Source: Planctomycetota bacterium (GTDB lineage: Bacteria; Planctomycetota; PUPC01). Taken from it: 20,175 nt of DNA. Made by a program: the position numbers and the translations under genes. Every line of letters begins with the position of its first letter. Position 1 is the stretch's first letter. This document shows positions 9,069 to 15,855 of this stretch, piece after piece. Below the pieces are notes generated by a model that saw nothing but the letters and a program-made list of their open reading frames with translations, made no database searches and was not told where the DNA came from. The stretch spans positions 1 through 20,175 of the forward strand of contig PWKM01000079.1 of the NCBI GenBank assembly GCA_003559755.1, in the 5' to 3' direction.

Positions 9069-9158
9069 GGAGAGGTGCCGGAGCGGTCGAACGGGCCGGT
9101 TTCGAAAACCGGTGAAGGTGCAAACCTTCCCAGGGTTCGAATCCCTGCCTCTCCGCCA
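9069..9158 (+). tRNA. tRNA-Ser (anticodon CGA)
   Basis: A 90-nt class II tRNA. The acceptor stem is GGAGAGG (9069-9075) with CCTCTCC (9148-9154), discriminator G at 9155 and encoded CCA at 9156-9158. The anticodon stem CCGGT/ACCGG encloses the loop TTCGAAA, giving anticodon CGA (9103-9105), which reads UCG serine codons. A long variable arm (GAAGGT/ACCTTC) is the serine/leucine hallmark, and the T loop is GGTTCGAATCC. The CCA is genomically encoded. It has its own promoter and is followed 2 nt later by a strong hairpin. Confidence 0.96.
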
Positions 9159-9160
9159 TT

Positions 9161-9180
9161 CCCCCGCCTTCGGGCGGGGG
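9161..9180 (+). terminator. UUCG-loop hairpin after tRNA-Ser
   Basis: CCCCCGCC-TTCG-GGCGGGGG is a perfect 8-bp GC stem with the very stable UUCG tetraloop, 2 nt after the tRNA CCA. It is followed by GCCGCG and not by T residues, so it could be a termination or 3'-end processing signal and not a classic intrinsic terminator. Confidence 0.5.
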
Positions 9181-9342
9181 GCCGCGCCATCACTACGCGC
9201 CACCAGAATCCTGATGTTGCCTGTCCCGCCGACGCCCCAATTCCGAAACCGTTATTTCCCACATATCCTTGAACCAGGGCAACGTTTCCGCCTGATGTCG
9301 GGGTATTTGCAAACGTCCTGAGCGATGTTGACGAACTACCGG

Positions 9343-9371
9343 TTGACGATGGGCATGGCGGCGCGTAGGAT
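9343..9371 (+). promoter_or_regulatory. Candidate promoter of the NusG-paralog gene
   Basis: TTGACG (9343-9348), a 17-nt spacer and TAGGAT (9366-9371). The expected start is near 9378, giving a leader of about 240 nt. The stretch between the tRNA hairpin and this promoter (9181-9342) shows no gene or structure I can support, apart from another TTGACG at 9328-9333. Confidence 0.5.
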
Positions 9372-9377
9372 GATATC

Positions 9378-9619
9378 GTGCGGCGACCGATTCGATTCGC
9401 CCCAGGCTCGGGAGCAAGGACGTATGGGCGATGCGAATTGCGGCGGCAGCAGCCGCTCTCAGATTTTTTTGGGCTGGACGTGCCAGTCGAAGGGCCGGCA
9501 CGTATGCAACGCGCCGGTGTGGTGTCCGGCAGGAACATCGATCCGGCCGGTATAGACATAAGGCATTATTGAGACGTAGCTTACGTCAGTTTTATGAGTG
9601 TAAGTGAGAGGCCCATGGC
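9378..9619 (+). promoter_or_regulatory. Hairpin-rich leader of the NusG-paralog polysaccharide operon
   Basis: No coding gene is seen. Possible hairpins in order are GGCGGC-AGCA-GCCGCT (9442-9457, closing G-T) followed by a T7 run; ACGTGCC (9478-9484) with GGCACGT (9497-9503); GCCGG (9513-9517) with CCGGC (9526-9530); and GACGTA-GCT-TACGTC (9573-9587) followed by AGTTTT. NusG paralogs of the UpxY, LoaP and RfaH groups act on sequences or hairpins in the leaders of their own operons, so this is a likely place for such a target, but no known ops or LoaP element is recognised. Confidence 0.4.
9442..9470 (+). terminator. Terminator-like or pause hairpin in the leader
   Basis: A 5-bp GC stem plus a G-T pair with an AGCA loop (9442-9457), then CTCAGA and seven T (9464-9470). 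The T run begins 6 nt after the stem, more than in a standard intrinsic terminator, so it may be a pause site or an attenuator relieved by the downstream NusG paralog. Confidence 0.35.
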
Positions 9620-10198
9620 ATGCCGGGACAAGGGCACGGGCTATATGTGGGCTCGATAGAAACCGAACCGAAAGGGTCGGGCAACAGCCCTTCCCTAGAA
9701 GGCGCTCGGGGCCGATGGTATGCCCTCTACACACGGTCACGACACGAGAAGAGCGTCGCCGAGCAGCTTTCCGAAAAAGGGATTGAACATCTCCTGCCAC
9801 TCTATGACGTGCTGAGTCAGTGGAAAGACCGGAAGAAGCTGGTACGAAAACCGCTGTTCCCAGGGTATCTCTTTGTGTACATACTGGGCGAAGCGGATCT
9901 GGCCGCCGCCCAGCACACACGGGGGGTGGTCCACGTTGTTTCGAACGGGGCCGGCCCCGTGTCTATCCCCGAACAACAGGTCGAATCCGTCCGCAGGATG
10001 GTCGAAGCGTCGGTAGATGTGGACCCTTGGCCGGCTCTCAAACGCGGACAGCGGGTCCGTGTGCGGACCGGGCCGCTCCAGGGGGTCGAGGGCTATGTGT
10101 CGCGGCGCAAAGGCGTCCACCGGATTGTCGTCACCGTGGACCTGCTGGGGCAAGGTGTCGCGGCAGAGATCAACCCGGAATATCTGGAGGCACTCTGA
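9620..10198 (+). CDS. NusG-family transcription antitermination protein (UpxY/LoaP-like)
   Basis: A 192-residue protein. The NGN domain starts near residue 31 with GRWYALYTRSRHEKSVAEQL and continues with LPLYDVLSQWKDRKKLV and PLFPGYLFVYI. A KOW domain closes the protein: LKRGQRVRVRTGPLQGVEGYV and then RIVVTVDLLGQGVAAEI. Such proteins bind RNA polymerase and travel with it, aiding expression of long operons. The motif set and the position at the head of a polysaccharide locus fit the specialised paralogs, not housekeeping NusG, which normally lies between secE and rplK. The first 30 residues are a Gly-rich, poorly conserved extension. The ATG at 9620 has GAGAGG about 8 nt upstream. It is separated from the next gene by 284 bp that include a promoter. 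Confidence 0.88.
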   Translation: MPGQGHGLYVGSIETEPKGSGNSPSLEGARGRWYALYTRSRHEKSVAEQLSEKGIEHLLPLYDVLSQWKDRKKLVRKPLFPGYLFVYILGEADLAAAQHTRGVVHVVSNGAGPVSIPEQQVESVRRMVEASVDVDPWPALKRGQRVRVRTGPLQGVEGYVSRRKGVHRIVVTVDLLGQGVAAEINPEYLEAL

Positions 10199-10335
10199 AC
10201 ACGCGACGTGAGAGTTCACAAACACCTTCGCCGATGCCGTCCGAACCCAGGTTCAACTCGAAGCGAACTCCACTGCCGATGACTGCCCTGCCCTCCCGCC
10301 CGCTACCGGGCCCGACCGGCTCCGGCGGAATTATC

Positions 10336-10364
10336 TTGCTCGCCCCCGGTCCCGCAACTATACT
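10336..10364 (+). promoter_or_regulatory. Sigma70-like promoter before the WecA-family gene
   Basis: TTGCTC (10336-10341), a 17-nt spacer and TATACT (10359-10364). The -10 box is strong and the -35 box moderate. The expected start at about 10371 gives a leader of around 110 nt. This suggests the wecA-like gene can be transcribed independently of the NusG-paralog leader. Confidence 0.55.
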
Positions 10365-10482
10365 GTTTCCAGGGCGAAGCCGCAATCGTAATAAACCAGC
10401 TGCCGGGCGGGGCGTTTTGTGCGACCGGCCCCGTTAGCAGAACGCTTTCACGTGCTCTGTGGCGGACAGGTGGAACTAATCG

Positions 10483-12069
10483 ATGATTGACTATCTGCTC
10501 ATCCTGGGGCTCGCACTGGTGTTCGGACTGGCGGCCACGGAACTGGTGCGCCGACTCGGTCACCGTCTGGAGGTGATGGACCATCCGGACGGATACCGCA
10601 AGGTACATCGCCATCCGGTTCCACGGATCGGCGGACTCGCCATCTTCGTCGCGTTCTTCGGTGCCCTGACAGCCGGTATTCTCATCCGCGGGTTGGTCCT
10701 TCTCGATGGCCCGATCGGGGTGTCCGAATTCGGCTGGATCGTCGCGGGCGGGCTTGCCGTCCTGTTCGTCGGACTGTGGGATGACGTCCGCGGGCTCAAG
10801 GCACACTGGAAACTCGTATTCCTCACCGTCATATCCGGCGCGATGTACGCCGGCGGCTTCCAGATCGGTTGGGTCAGCAACCCGTTCGGGGGATACATCT
10901 ATTTCGGCCTGCTCACGCTGCCCGTCACGCTTTTCTGGTTCCTCGGCTGCATGAACACCATCAATTTCATCGACGGGCTCGACGGGCTCGCCGCGGGTGT
11001 CACCCTGCTCGTGGCCGCGACCATGCTCATCAGCGGGCTGCTCATCGGCAACACACAGAACGCTGTCTTCGCCGCGGCCCTCATCGGCGTCACCGCCGCC
11101 TTCCTCGTGTTCAACTTCCACCCCGCATCCATCTACCTCGGCGACTCCGGCAGCTACCTGCTCGGTTTTCTCATTGCCTGCATCGGACTGCTCGCGTCGC
11201 GAAAAGCACACACCGTCGTCGCACTCGTCGTGCCCGTCACGGCCATGGGCTTGCCCATATTCGACACCGCACTCGCCATACTCCGTCGGTGGGCACGGGC
11301 CGTGCCCGTCTTCTCCAGCGACCGGGGCCACATCCACCACAAGCTGCTCGAGATGGGGCTCGGCCACCGCCAGGCCGTGCTCGTGCTGTACGCCGCATGC
11401 CTCGCTCTCGCCGGCATCGCCGTCATAATGAACGCCAGCCGAGGCGGGAGAAGCACCGCCGTCGTGCTCGTGCTGGCTCTGTGCGGGGCACTCGTCGTCC
11501 GGCTGCTCGGCTGGAACGAAATTCTGCTCGCCCGGCAGCGTATCTCGAACGGGCTCGAACAACGCAAACGGAGAGGACACGGCAGCCGCATCGGGTACGA
11601 GGCGGTCGAACGTATGCGGCAGGCCGAACATCCGGACGCCGTGTGGGCGGCGTTCACGCAAGCCGCCGACGACCTTGAAATCGACCACGCTCAGGTCACG
11701 ATTTCCGCTTCTCTGGAAACACCGCCGAGGACAACCGATAGCGACACACTCGAGTGGATACGCAAACGGAGCGGGCTTACCGACGAAGAGAGCATCGGGA
11801 CATGGACGTTCGGCTGCCCGCTCGTCACCGAAGGTGGGGTCGTGGTCGGCAAGCTCGACATCAGGAAGACCACAGGCGGCCGACCGCTCGAACGACACGT
11901 GCCCGAGACGCTCCAACTCATCACCGACGGGCTCGCACAAAATCTCGGCCGATTCTGTGGCGCGGGCATTGAAACGGCCGAAGTACTGGCCGACGGCACA
12001 AACGACGCGAAGAAGCAGCCGCCAATGGCAAGCGACCAATTTCCCATATTCCGCCGACCGGCCCCCTAG
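10483..12069 (+). CDS. Polyprenyl-phosphate sugar-1-phosphate transferase (WecA/TagO family) with C-terminal soluble domain
   Basis: A 528-residue membrane enzyme of the MraY/WecA superfamily, which transfers a HexNAc-1-phosphate from a UDP-sugar to undecaprenyl phosphate and starts glycan chains. About ten or eleven membrane spans lie in residues 1-345. Signature residues are present: Asp100-Asp101 in LWDDVRG, NTINFIDGLDG (Asp164, Asp167), YLGDSGS (Asp221), and the family HIHH motif (283-286). From about residue 350 a soluble tail of roughly 175 residues follows, with alternating helix and strand character (ERMRQAEHPDAVWAAFTQAA, GKLDIRKTTGGRPLERHVPE), absent from E. coli WecA. The tail may be GAF-like, but I cannot confirm this. 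GlcNAc is the likely sugar; the exact substrate is not readable from sequence. AGGTGG precedes the ATG. Confidence 0.92.
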   Translation: MIDYLLILGLALVFGLAATELVRRLGHRLEVMDHPDGYRKVHRHPVPRIGGLAIFVAFFGALTAGILIRGLVLLDGPIGVSEFGWIVAGGLAVLFVGLWDDVRGLKAHWKLVFLTVISGAMYAGGFQIGWVSNPFGGYIYFGLLTLPVTLFWFLGCMNTINFIDGLDGLAAGVTLLVAATMLISGLLIGNTQNAVFAAALIGVTAAFLVFNFHPASIYLGDSGSYLLGFLIACIGLLASRKAHTVVALVVPVTAMGLPIFDTALAILRRWARAVPVFSSDRGHIHHKLLEMGLGHRQAVLVLYAACLALAGIAVIMNASRGGRSTAVVLVLALCGALVVRLLGWNEILLARQRISNGLEQRKRRGHGSRIGYEAVERMRQAEHPDAVWAAFTQAADDLEIDHAQVTISASLETPPRTTDSDTLEWIRKRSGLTDEESIGTWTFGCPLVTEGGVVVGKLDIRKTTGGRPLERHVPETLQLITDGLAQNLGRFCGAGIETAEVLADGTNDAKKQPPMASDQFPIFRRPAP

Positions 12070-12180
12070 AGATATAACGTGGCCGTCACGGCGCTGGATT
12101 CGGCTATCTCGCCACACCTTTCTATGTACCAATGCACTATGGCCCCGTCTCAGCCCGGATTGATGAGGCCCCCTGCCGAA

Positions 12181-12263
12181 TGCCAAGCTCGATTGGCACC
12201 CGGGGCGGACGTATGGGCTGTGCCCGGTGTTGAGTACTCTTTACCCCGACGAGTCGAACTCGT
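12181..12263 (+). repeat. Two small inverted repeats upstream of the ABC permease gene
   Basis: In the 233-bp gap before the permease gene, TGCCAA-GCTCGA-TTGGCA (12181-12198) and ACGAGT-CGA-ACTCGT (12249-12263) are two perfect 6-bp stems. Neither is followed by a T run. They may be operators, RNA hairpins in the operon transcript, or chance. No promoter is visible in this gap. Confidence 0.4.
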
Positions 12264-12302
12264 ATCCGCAACGTGCAGGGTGCCGCAACAGGACTGACGC
12301 CT

Positions 12303-13193
12303 ATGAACCCCCAATCGAACCAATTCACATCCGCCATGACTGCCGATGAGTCGGCCCCGGCCGCTCCGTCAGAAGACATCCCCGAGCTCATCATCGAGGC
12401 CCAGAAGGGGTGGATTCCCATCCATTTCGGAGATCTGTGGCGGTACCGCGAGCTCCTGTATTTTCTGACTTGGCGCGATGTCAAAATACGCTACAAACAG
12501 ACTGTTTTCGGTTTTCTCTGGGCGTTCATCCAACCGTTTCTCAAGATGATCGTCTTCAGTGTCATCTTCGGCGGCCTGGCACAGATGGACTCCGAGGGCT
12601 TTCCGTACCCCATTTTCGTCTTCGCCGGACTGCTCCCCTGGCAGTTCTTTTCCGAGTCGCTCTCACGCAGCAGCAACAGCGTCGTCGGGAGCTCGAGCTT
12701 GGTCACCAAGGTCTATTTTCCTCGGCTGGTTATCCCGCTCGGCGCCGTGGGGGGGTGCCTGGTCGATTTTGCCATTTCGTTCCTCGTTCTCGTCGGCCTG
12801 ATGGCCTGGTACGGTATCGCCCCCAGGGTCGGGATTCTGATGGTCGGCCCTCTCGTGGTTCTAACCGTCATAGCGTCCCTCGGGGCCGGCACACTCATCA
12901 GCGCCCTCAATGTCGCCTACCGCGACTTTCGATATGTAGTCCCGTTCATGGTCCAGATATGGATGTTCCTGACTCCCGTCATCTACTCCGTCGATATTAT
13001 CCCCGAGGACTGGCAGTGGCTCCTCATGCTCAACCCGATGGCGGGCATCGTGGACGGCTACCGCTCGGCGATTCTCGGCAAGCCGTTCGACTGGTCGAAC
13101 ATCGCAATCTCCGCCGCCGTCGCACTCGTCCTTTTCTTCGTCGGCGCGGTCGTTTTCAGGCGCATCGAGCGCCGTTTCGCCGATATCATATGA
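12303..13193 (+). CDS. ABC-2 type polysaccharide export permease (Wzm-like)
   Basis: A 296-residue inner-membrane protein with about six membrane spans and a 50-residue cytoplasmic N-terminus. The segment from YRELLYFLTWRDVKIRYKQT through GFLWAFIQPFLKMIVFSVIF and GLLPWQFFSESLSRSSNSVV is characteristic of the O-antigen and teichoic-acid exporters (Wzm, TagG, RfbA/RfbD-type). AYRDFRYVVPFMVQIWMFLTPVIYS and LLMLNPMAGIVDGYRSAILG are further conserved segments. It would form the channel with the ATPase encoded 159 bp downstream. The ATG at 12303 (AGGA about 9 nt upstream) is preferred; a GTG ten codons earlier lacks a ribosome-binding site. The gap to the ATPase gene (13194-13352) shows nothing. 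Confidence 0.93.
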   Translation: MNPQSNQFTSAMTADESAPAAPSEDIPELIIEAQKGWIPIHFGDLWRYRELLYFLTWRDVKIRYKQTVFGFLWAFIQPFLKMIVFSVIFGGLAQMDSEGFPYPIFVFAGLLPWQFFSESLSRSSNSVVGSSSLVTKVYFPRLVIPLGAVGGCLVDFAISFLVLVGLMAWYGIAPRVGILMVGPLVVLTVIASLGAGTLISALNVAYRDFRYVVPFMVQIWMFLTPVIYSVDIIPEDWQWLLMLNPMAGIVDGYRSAILGKPFDWSNIAISAAVALVLFFVGAVVFRRIERRFADII

Positions 13194-13352
13194 CCAAACC
13201 GCGTGATCGGTTATGGCTGTTCGTCAACGCCTTCGTAATAACTCTGCTCCGGGGCGAGCGGCGTCGGCTCACCAATTTGTCGTCAGGCCAGAGGTTCGCT
13301 CTATGAACTCCTCGACCATTTCCCGTTAACCATTACCGGATAACGAAATATC

Positions 13353-14606
13353 ATGCCCGCTCCCGCTATCCAGGTCGATAACCTATCCAAGCTCTACCAC
13401 ATCGGTGCCAGCGAGCAGTACCACACTTTCCGCGAGGCCATCATCGAGGTCGCCTCCGCACCCTTGCGACGTCTCCGCAATTTCGGCCGTGCATCCAGCT
13501 CCGACAGCAACATCATCTGGGCGCTGAAGGATGCCACCTTCGCGGTCCAGCCCGGCGAAGTCGTCGGCGTCATTGGCCGCAACGGTTCCGGGAAAAGCAC
13601 CCTGCTCAAGATCCTTTCGCGCATCACCGAGCCGACAGAAGGCCGCGCCCATATGAGAGGGCGTGTCGGCTCGCTCCTCGAGGTTGGGACCGGCTTCCAC
13701 CCCGAACTCACCGGCCGCGAAAACATCTATCTCAGCGGTGCCATCCTGGGCATGAAGCGTACCGAGATAAACCGAAAGTTCGACGAAATCGTCGATTTCT
13801 CCGGGGTCAAGAAGTTCATCGACACCCCCGTCAAGCGATACTCCAGCGGTATGAAAGTCCGGCTCGGCTTCGCTGTCGCTGCCCACCTCGACCCCGAAAT
13901 CCTTCTCATTGACGAAGTCCTCGCCGTTGGCGACGCAGAATTCCAGAACAAATGCCTGGGTAAGATGGACGACGTCGCCAAAAGCGGGCGAACCGTGCTC
14001 TTCGTAAGCCACAACATGGGCGCGATCACGGACCTCTGCCCGAGAGCGCTTCTGCTCACACGCGGTTCTCTACAGGCCGACGGCTCGACGCCGGATGTCG
14101 TGTCCGAATACTTGTCGGTGGCCACGCCGGACGGATACGTCGATTTACGCCACTGGAAATCAGAACGTTCCGGTGACGGCCCCATGCGGATCGAGGCCGT
14201 TGAGATACTTGACAGCAAGGGGGCTCGAGCCGGGCAGATTCAAGCCGGGGAGCCGATCCGGTTTCGCCTTTCGGTGCGGGGGAAATCGGGAGCCAAGTGC
14301 AACCTTTCGGTGGCGATCCGGGATATGATGGAGCGGATTATCTACAATCCGAATACCAGTGACGACAAGGCCACTGTAACGCTCCCCGCCGAGCGTGCGA
14401 TAGTGGAGGTTTCCCTGCAGGAAAACCGACTCGCCAGAGGCGACTATTCAGCGAGCGTCTGGCTGGGAGATGCGATGAATGTCACTAATGACAGAGTGCA
14501 TCATTGTCTGAAATTCAGGATCGAAGACTCGTCCCTGGGCCAGACACGGTCGAAAGGATTGGTGCGCACGAACGGGCAGTGGTCAGTACAGCGGCGCGGC
14601 TTATAA
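13353..14606 (+). CDS. Polysaccharide ABC exporter ATPase with Wzt-type C-terminal domain
   Basis: A 417-residue protein. The nucleotide-binding domain (1 to about 245) has Walker A GRNGSGKST (75-83), the signature YSSGMKVRLG (from 163), Walker B ILLIDE (Asp187, Glu188) and the switch His220 in SHNM. The N-terminal region between the first strand and Walker A is lengthened, as in Wzt/TagH proteins. The last 170 residues form a beta-rich domain (MRIEAVEILDSKGARAGQIQ, GEPIRFRLSVRGKSGAKCNL, LARGDYSASVWLGD) matching Wzt_C, which in well-studied systems binds the terminal modification of the finished chain. That implies export coupled to chain-end recognition. The modifying enzyme is not in the window. 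The ribosome-binding site is weak. Confidence 0.93.
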   Translation: MPAPAIQVDNLSKLYHIGASEQYHTFREAIIEVASAPLRRLRNFGRASSSDSNIIWALKDATFAVQPGEVVGVIGRNGSGKSTLLKILSRITEPTEGRAHMRGRVGSLLEVGTGFHPELTGRENIYLSGAILGMKRTEINRKFDEIVDFSGVKKFIDTPVKRYSSGMKVRLGFAVAAHLDPEILLIDEVLAVGDAEFQNKCLGKMDDVAKSGRTVLFVSHNMGAITDLCPRALLLTRGSLQADGSTPDVVSEYLSVATPDGYVDLRHWKSERSGDGPMRIEAVEILDSKGARAGQIQAGEPIRFRLSVRGKSGAKCNLSVAIRDMMERIIYNPNTSDDKATVTLPAERAIVEVSLQENRLARGDYSASVWLGDAMNVTNDRVHHCLKFRIEDSSLGQTRSKGLVRTNGQWSVQRRGL

Positions 14607-14733
14607 ACCGCAGCAGCGATACCCGGCAGTTCCGCTGGCTCGTGTGAGGGCGAACCTCGATTTGCGAGAGGTTTGCCGCTCGTCTTCGACGGACAGGTGG
14701 CAAGCATATCCACCGTGGACTGCATAGACAGGG

Positions 14734-15768
14734 ATGGCGGAGTGGATCTCGAATATTCCATCGGTTTCGGAGTTCTCCGGTCACGAACTCGTGAATGACG
14801 TCTCGATCATCATCCGGGAGGCCGGCGAGCGGACTCTGGCGCTGTGTCGCGCTCTGGCCGAGGCCGCGGTCGGATCGGAGCGAGTTGCGATCGTCTCGGA
14901 AGTACCGTCTGAAAAAGGGTTGCGACGGGTCTTCGAGCTGGGCTGCGAGATGGACACGCCATGGATTCTGGAGCTCGACGCTGATGTTCTGTTGAGAGGC
15001 GGAGCGGTGCAGGAGCTTGTCCATGTCGCGAACCAATTGGACGAGAATGTGTTTTTGGTGCAGGGTCAAATACTTGACAAGCTCTGTCAGGGCTTTCGCG
15101 ATGCGGGCCAGCATCTCTACCGCACCTCCCTTTTACGAACAGGATTGGGCTTCATCCCTCCTGAGGGGGAGTTCTTTCGCCCGGAAACACTGACATTTCA
15201 ACGTATGAAGCTCGCTGGATTTCCCTTTCTGACGGTCACGCATATTGTTACTGGGTTGCACGACCACGAGCAGTACCTGCGCGATGTGTGGCGAAAGGCG
15301 TTCTTCCACGCCGCGAAGCACTCGTTTTGGACACCCTACGTCCGCCCTATGTGGCGGCGGCTGGGACAGACAGAATCCGACTTCCGGGCGGCCCTGCTCG
15401 GGCTGGAGCGGGGACTGAACTCTAAAATGAAAGTAAGGCCTGACATCCGGCTGTTTGACCCGGGCGAAATCAAACGGCATTTGCTCGACCACGGGCTGGA
15501 AGAAAAGCCGGAACTTCCCGCAGACGCAATGACACTGGAAGATGTGAGCAGGCGCATAGCCGAGTTCGTTCCACCGCCAGAATACTGGAATCTGATGGTC
15601 GCCTGGGGCACCCCTGCGCCGGAAAAAAGCGCCCCCGAAAAGATTCGCGACTTCGTCTCCGAGAAGGGCTTTTTTCGGCTCCTGCCCTGGCTGCTGGGGG
15701 CTGGTTTGACCCGAATCGGGCAGAAACTTAAGAATGCTGCATCGCGACCAGAACGAATCGAATTGTGA
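14734..15768 (+). CDS. Glycosyltransferase-like protein (GT-A fold suspected)
   Basis: A 344-residue protein. The first 85 residues read as half of a GT-A Rossmann domain: NDVSIIIREAGERTLALCRALAEAA, then VAIVSEVPSEKGLRRVFELGC, then PWILELDADVLLRGGAVQELV. DAD would be the metal- and nucleotide-sugar-binding DXD motif. The canonical GT2 start (SVIIPTYN) and the GSTD motif are absent, so it is a diverged member or a distant relative. The rest is helical with THIVTGLHDHEQYLRDVWRKAFFH and a hydrophobic C-terminal segment (GFFRLLPWLLGAGLTRIG) that could touch the membrane. Its position between the exporter and three further glycosyltransferases suggests a role in chain assembly. The ATG at 14734 has a short AGG element upstream; the exact start is uncertain. 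Confidence 0.68.
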   Translation: MAEWISNIPSVSEFSGHELVNDVSIIIREAGERTLALCRALAEAAVGSERVAIVSEVPSEKGLRRVFELGCEMDTPWILELDADVLLRGGAVQELVHVANQLDENVFLVQGQILDKLCQGFRDAGQHLYRTSLLRTGLGFIPPEGEFFRPETLTFQRMKLAGFPFLTVTHIVTGLHDHEQYLRDVWRKAFFHAAKHSFWTPYVRPMWRRLGQTESDFRAALLGLERGLNSKMKVRPDIRLFDPGEIKRHLLDHGLEEKPELPADAMTLEDVSRRIAEFVPPPEYWNLMVAWGTPAPEKSAPEKIRDFVSEKGFFRLLPWLLGAGLTRIGQKLKNAASRPERIEL

Positions 15769-15855
15769 TCCTTCCTGTTACATAGGCGGACACGGTCAAG
15801 GGCAGCGGCTTATCGACCAGACGTGTTCGAGCATCGAACGGAAGGTAGTCGCAGT

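Noticed and set aside
9159..9342. Integrase, att site or mobile element next to the tRNA
   Set aside because: No integrase-like protein and no repeat of the tRNA 3' end within the window.
10303..12186. Long open frame antisense to the WecA-family gene (627 codons)
   Set aside because: The translation is low-complexity, rich in Asp, Glu, His and Gln, and matches no domain. The plus-strand frame has all the family motifs.
12273..12302. GTG start for the ABC permease
   Set aside because: No ribosome-binding site and a non-typical leader peptide; the ATG at 12303 is better supported.
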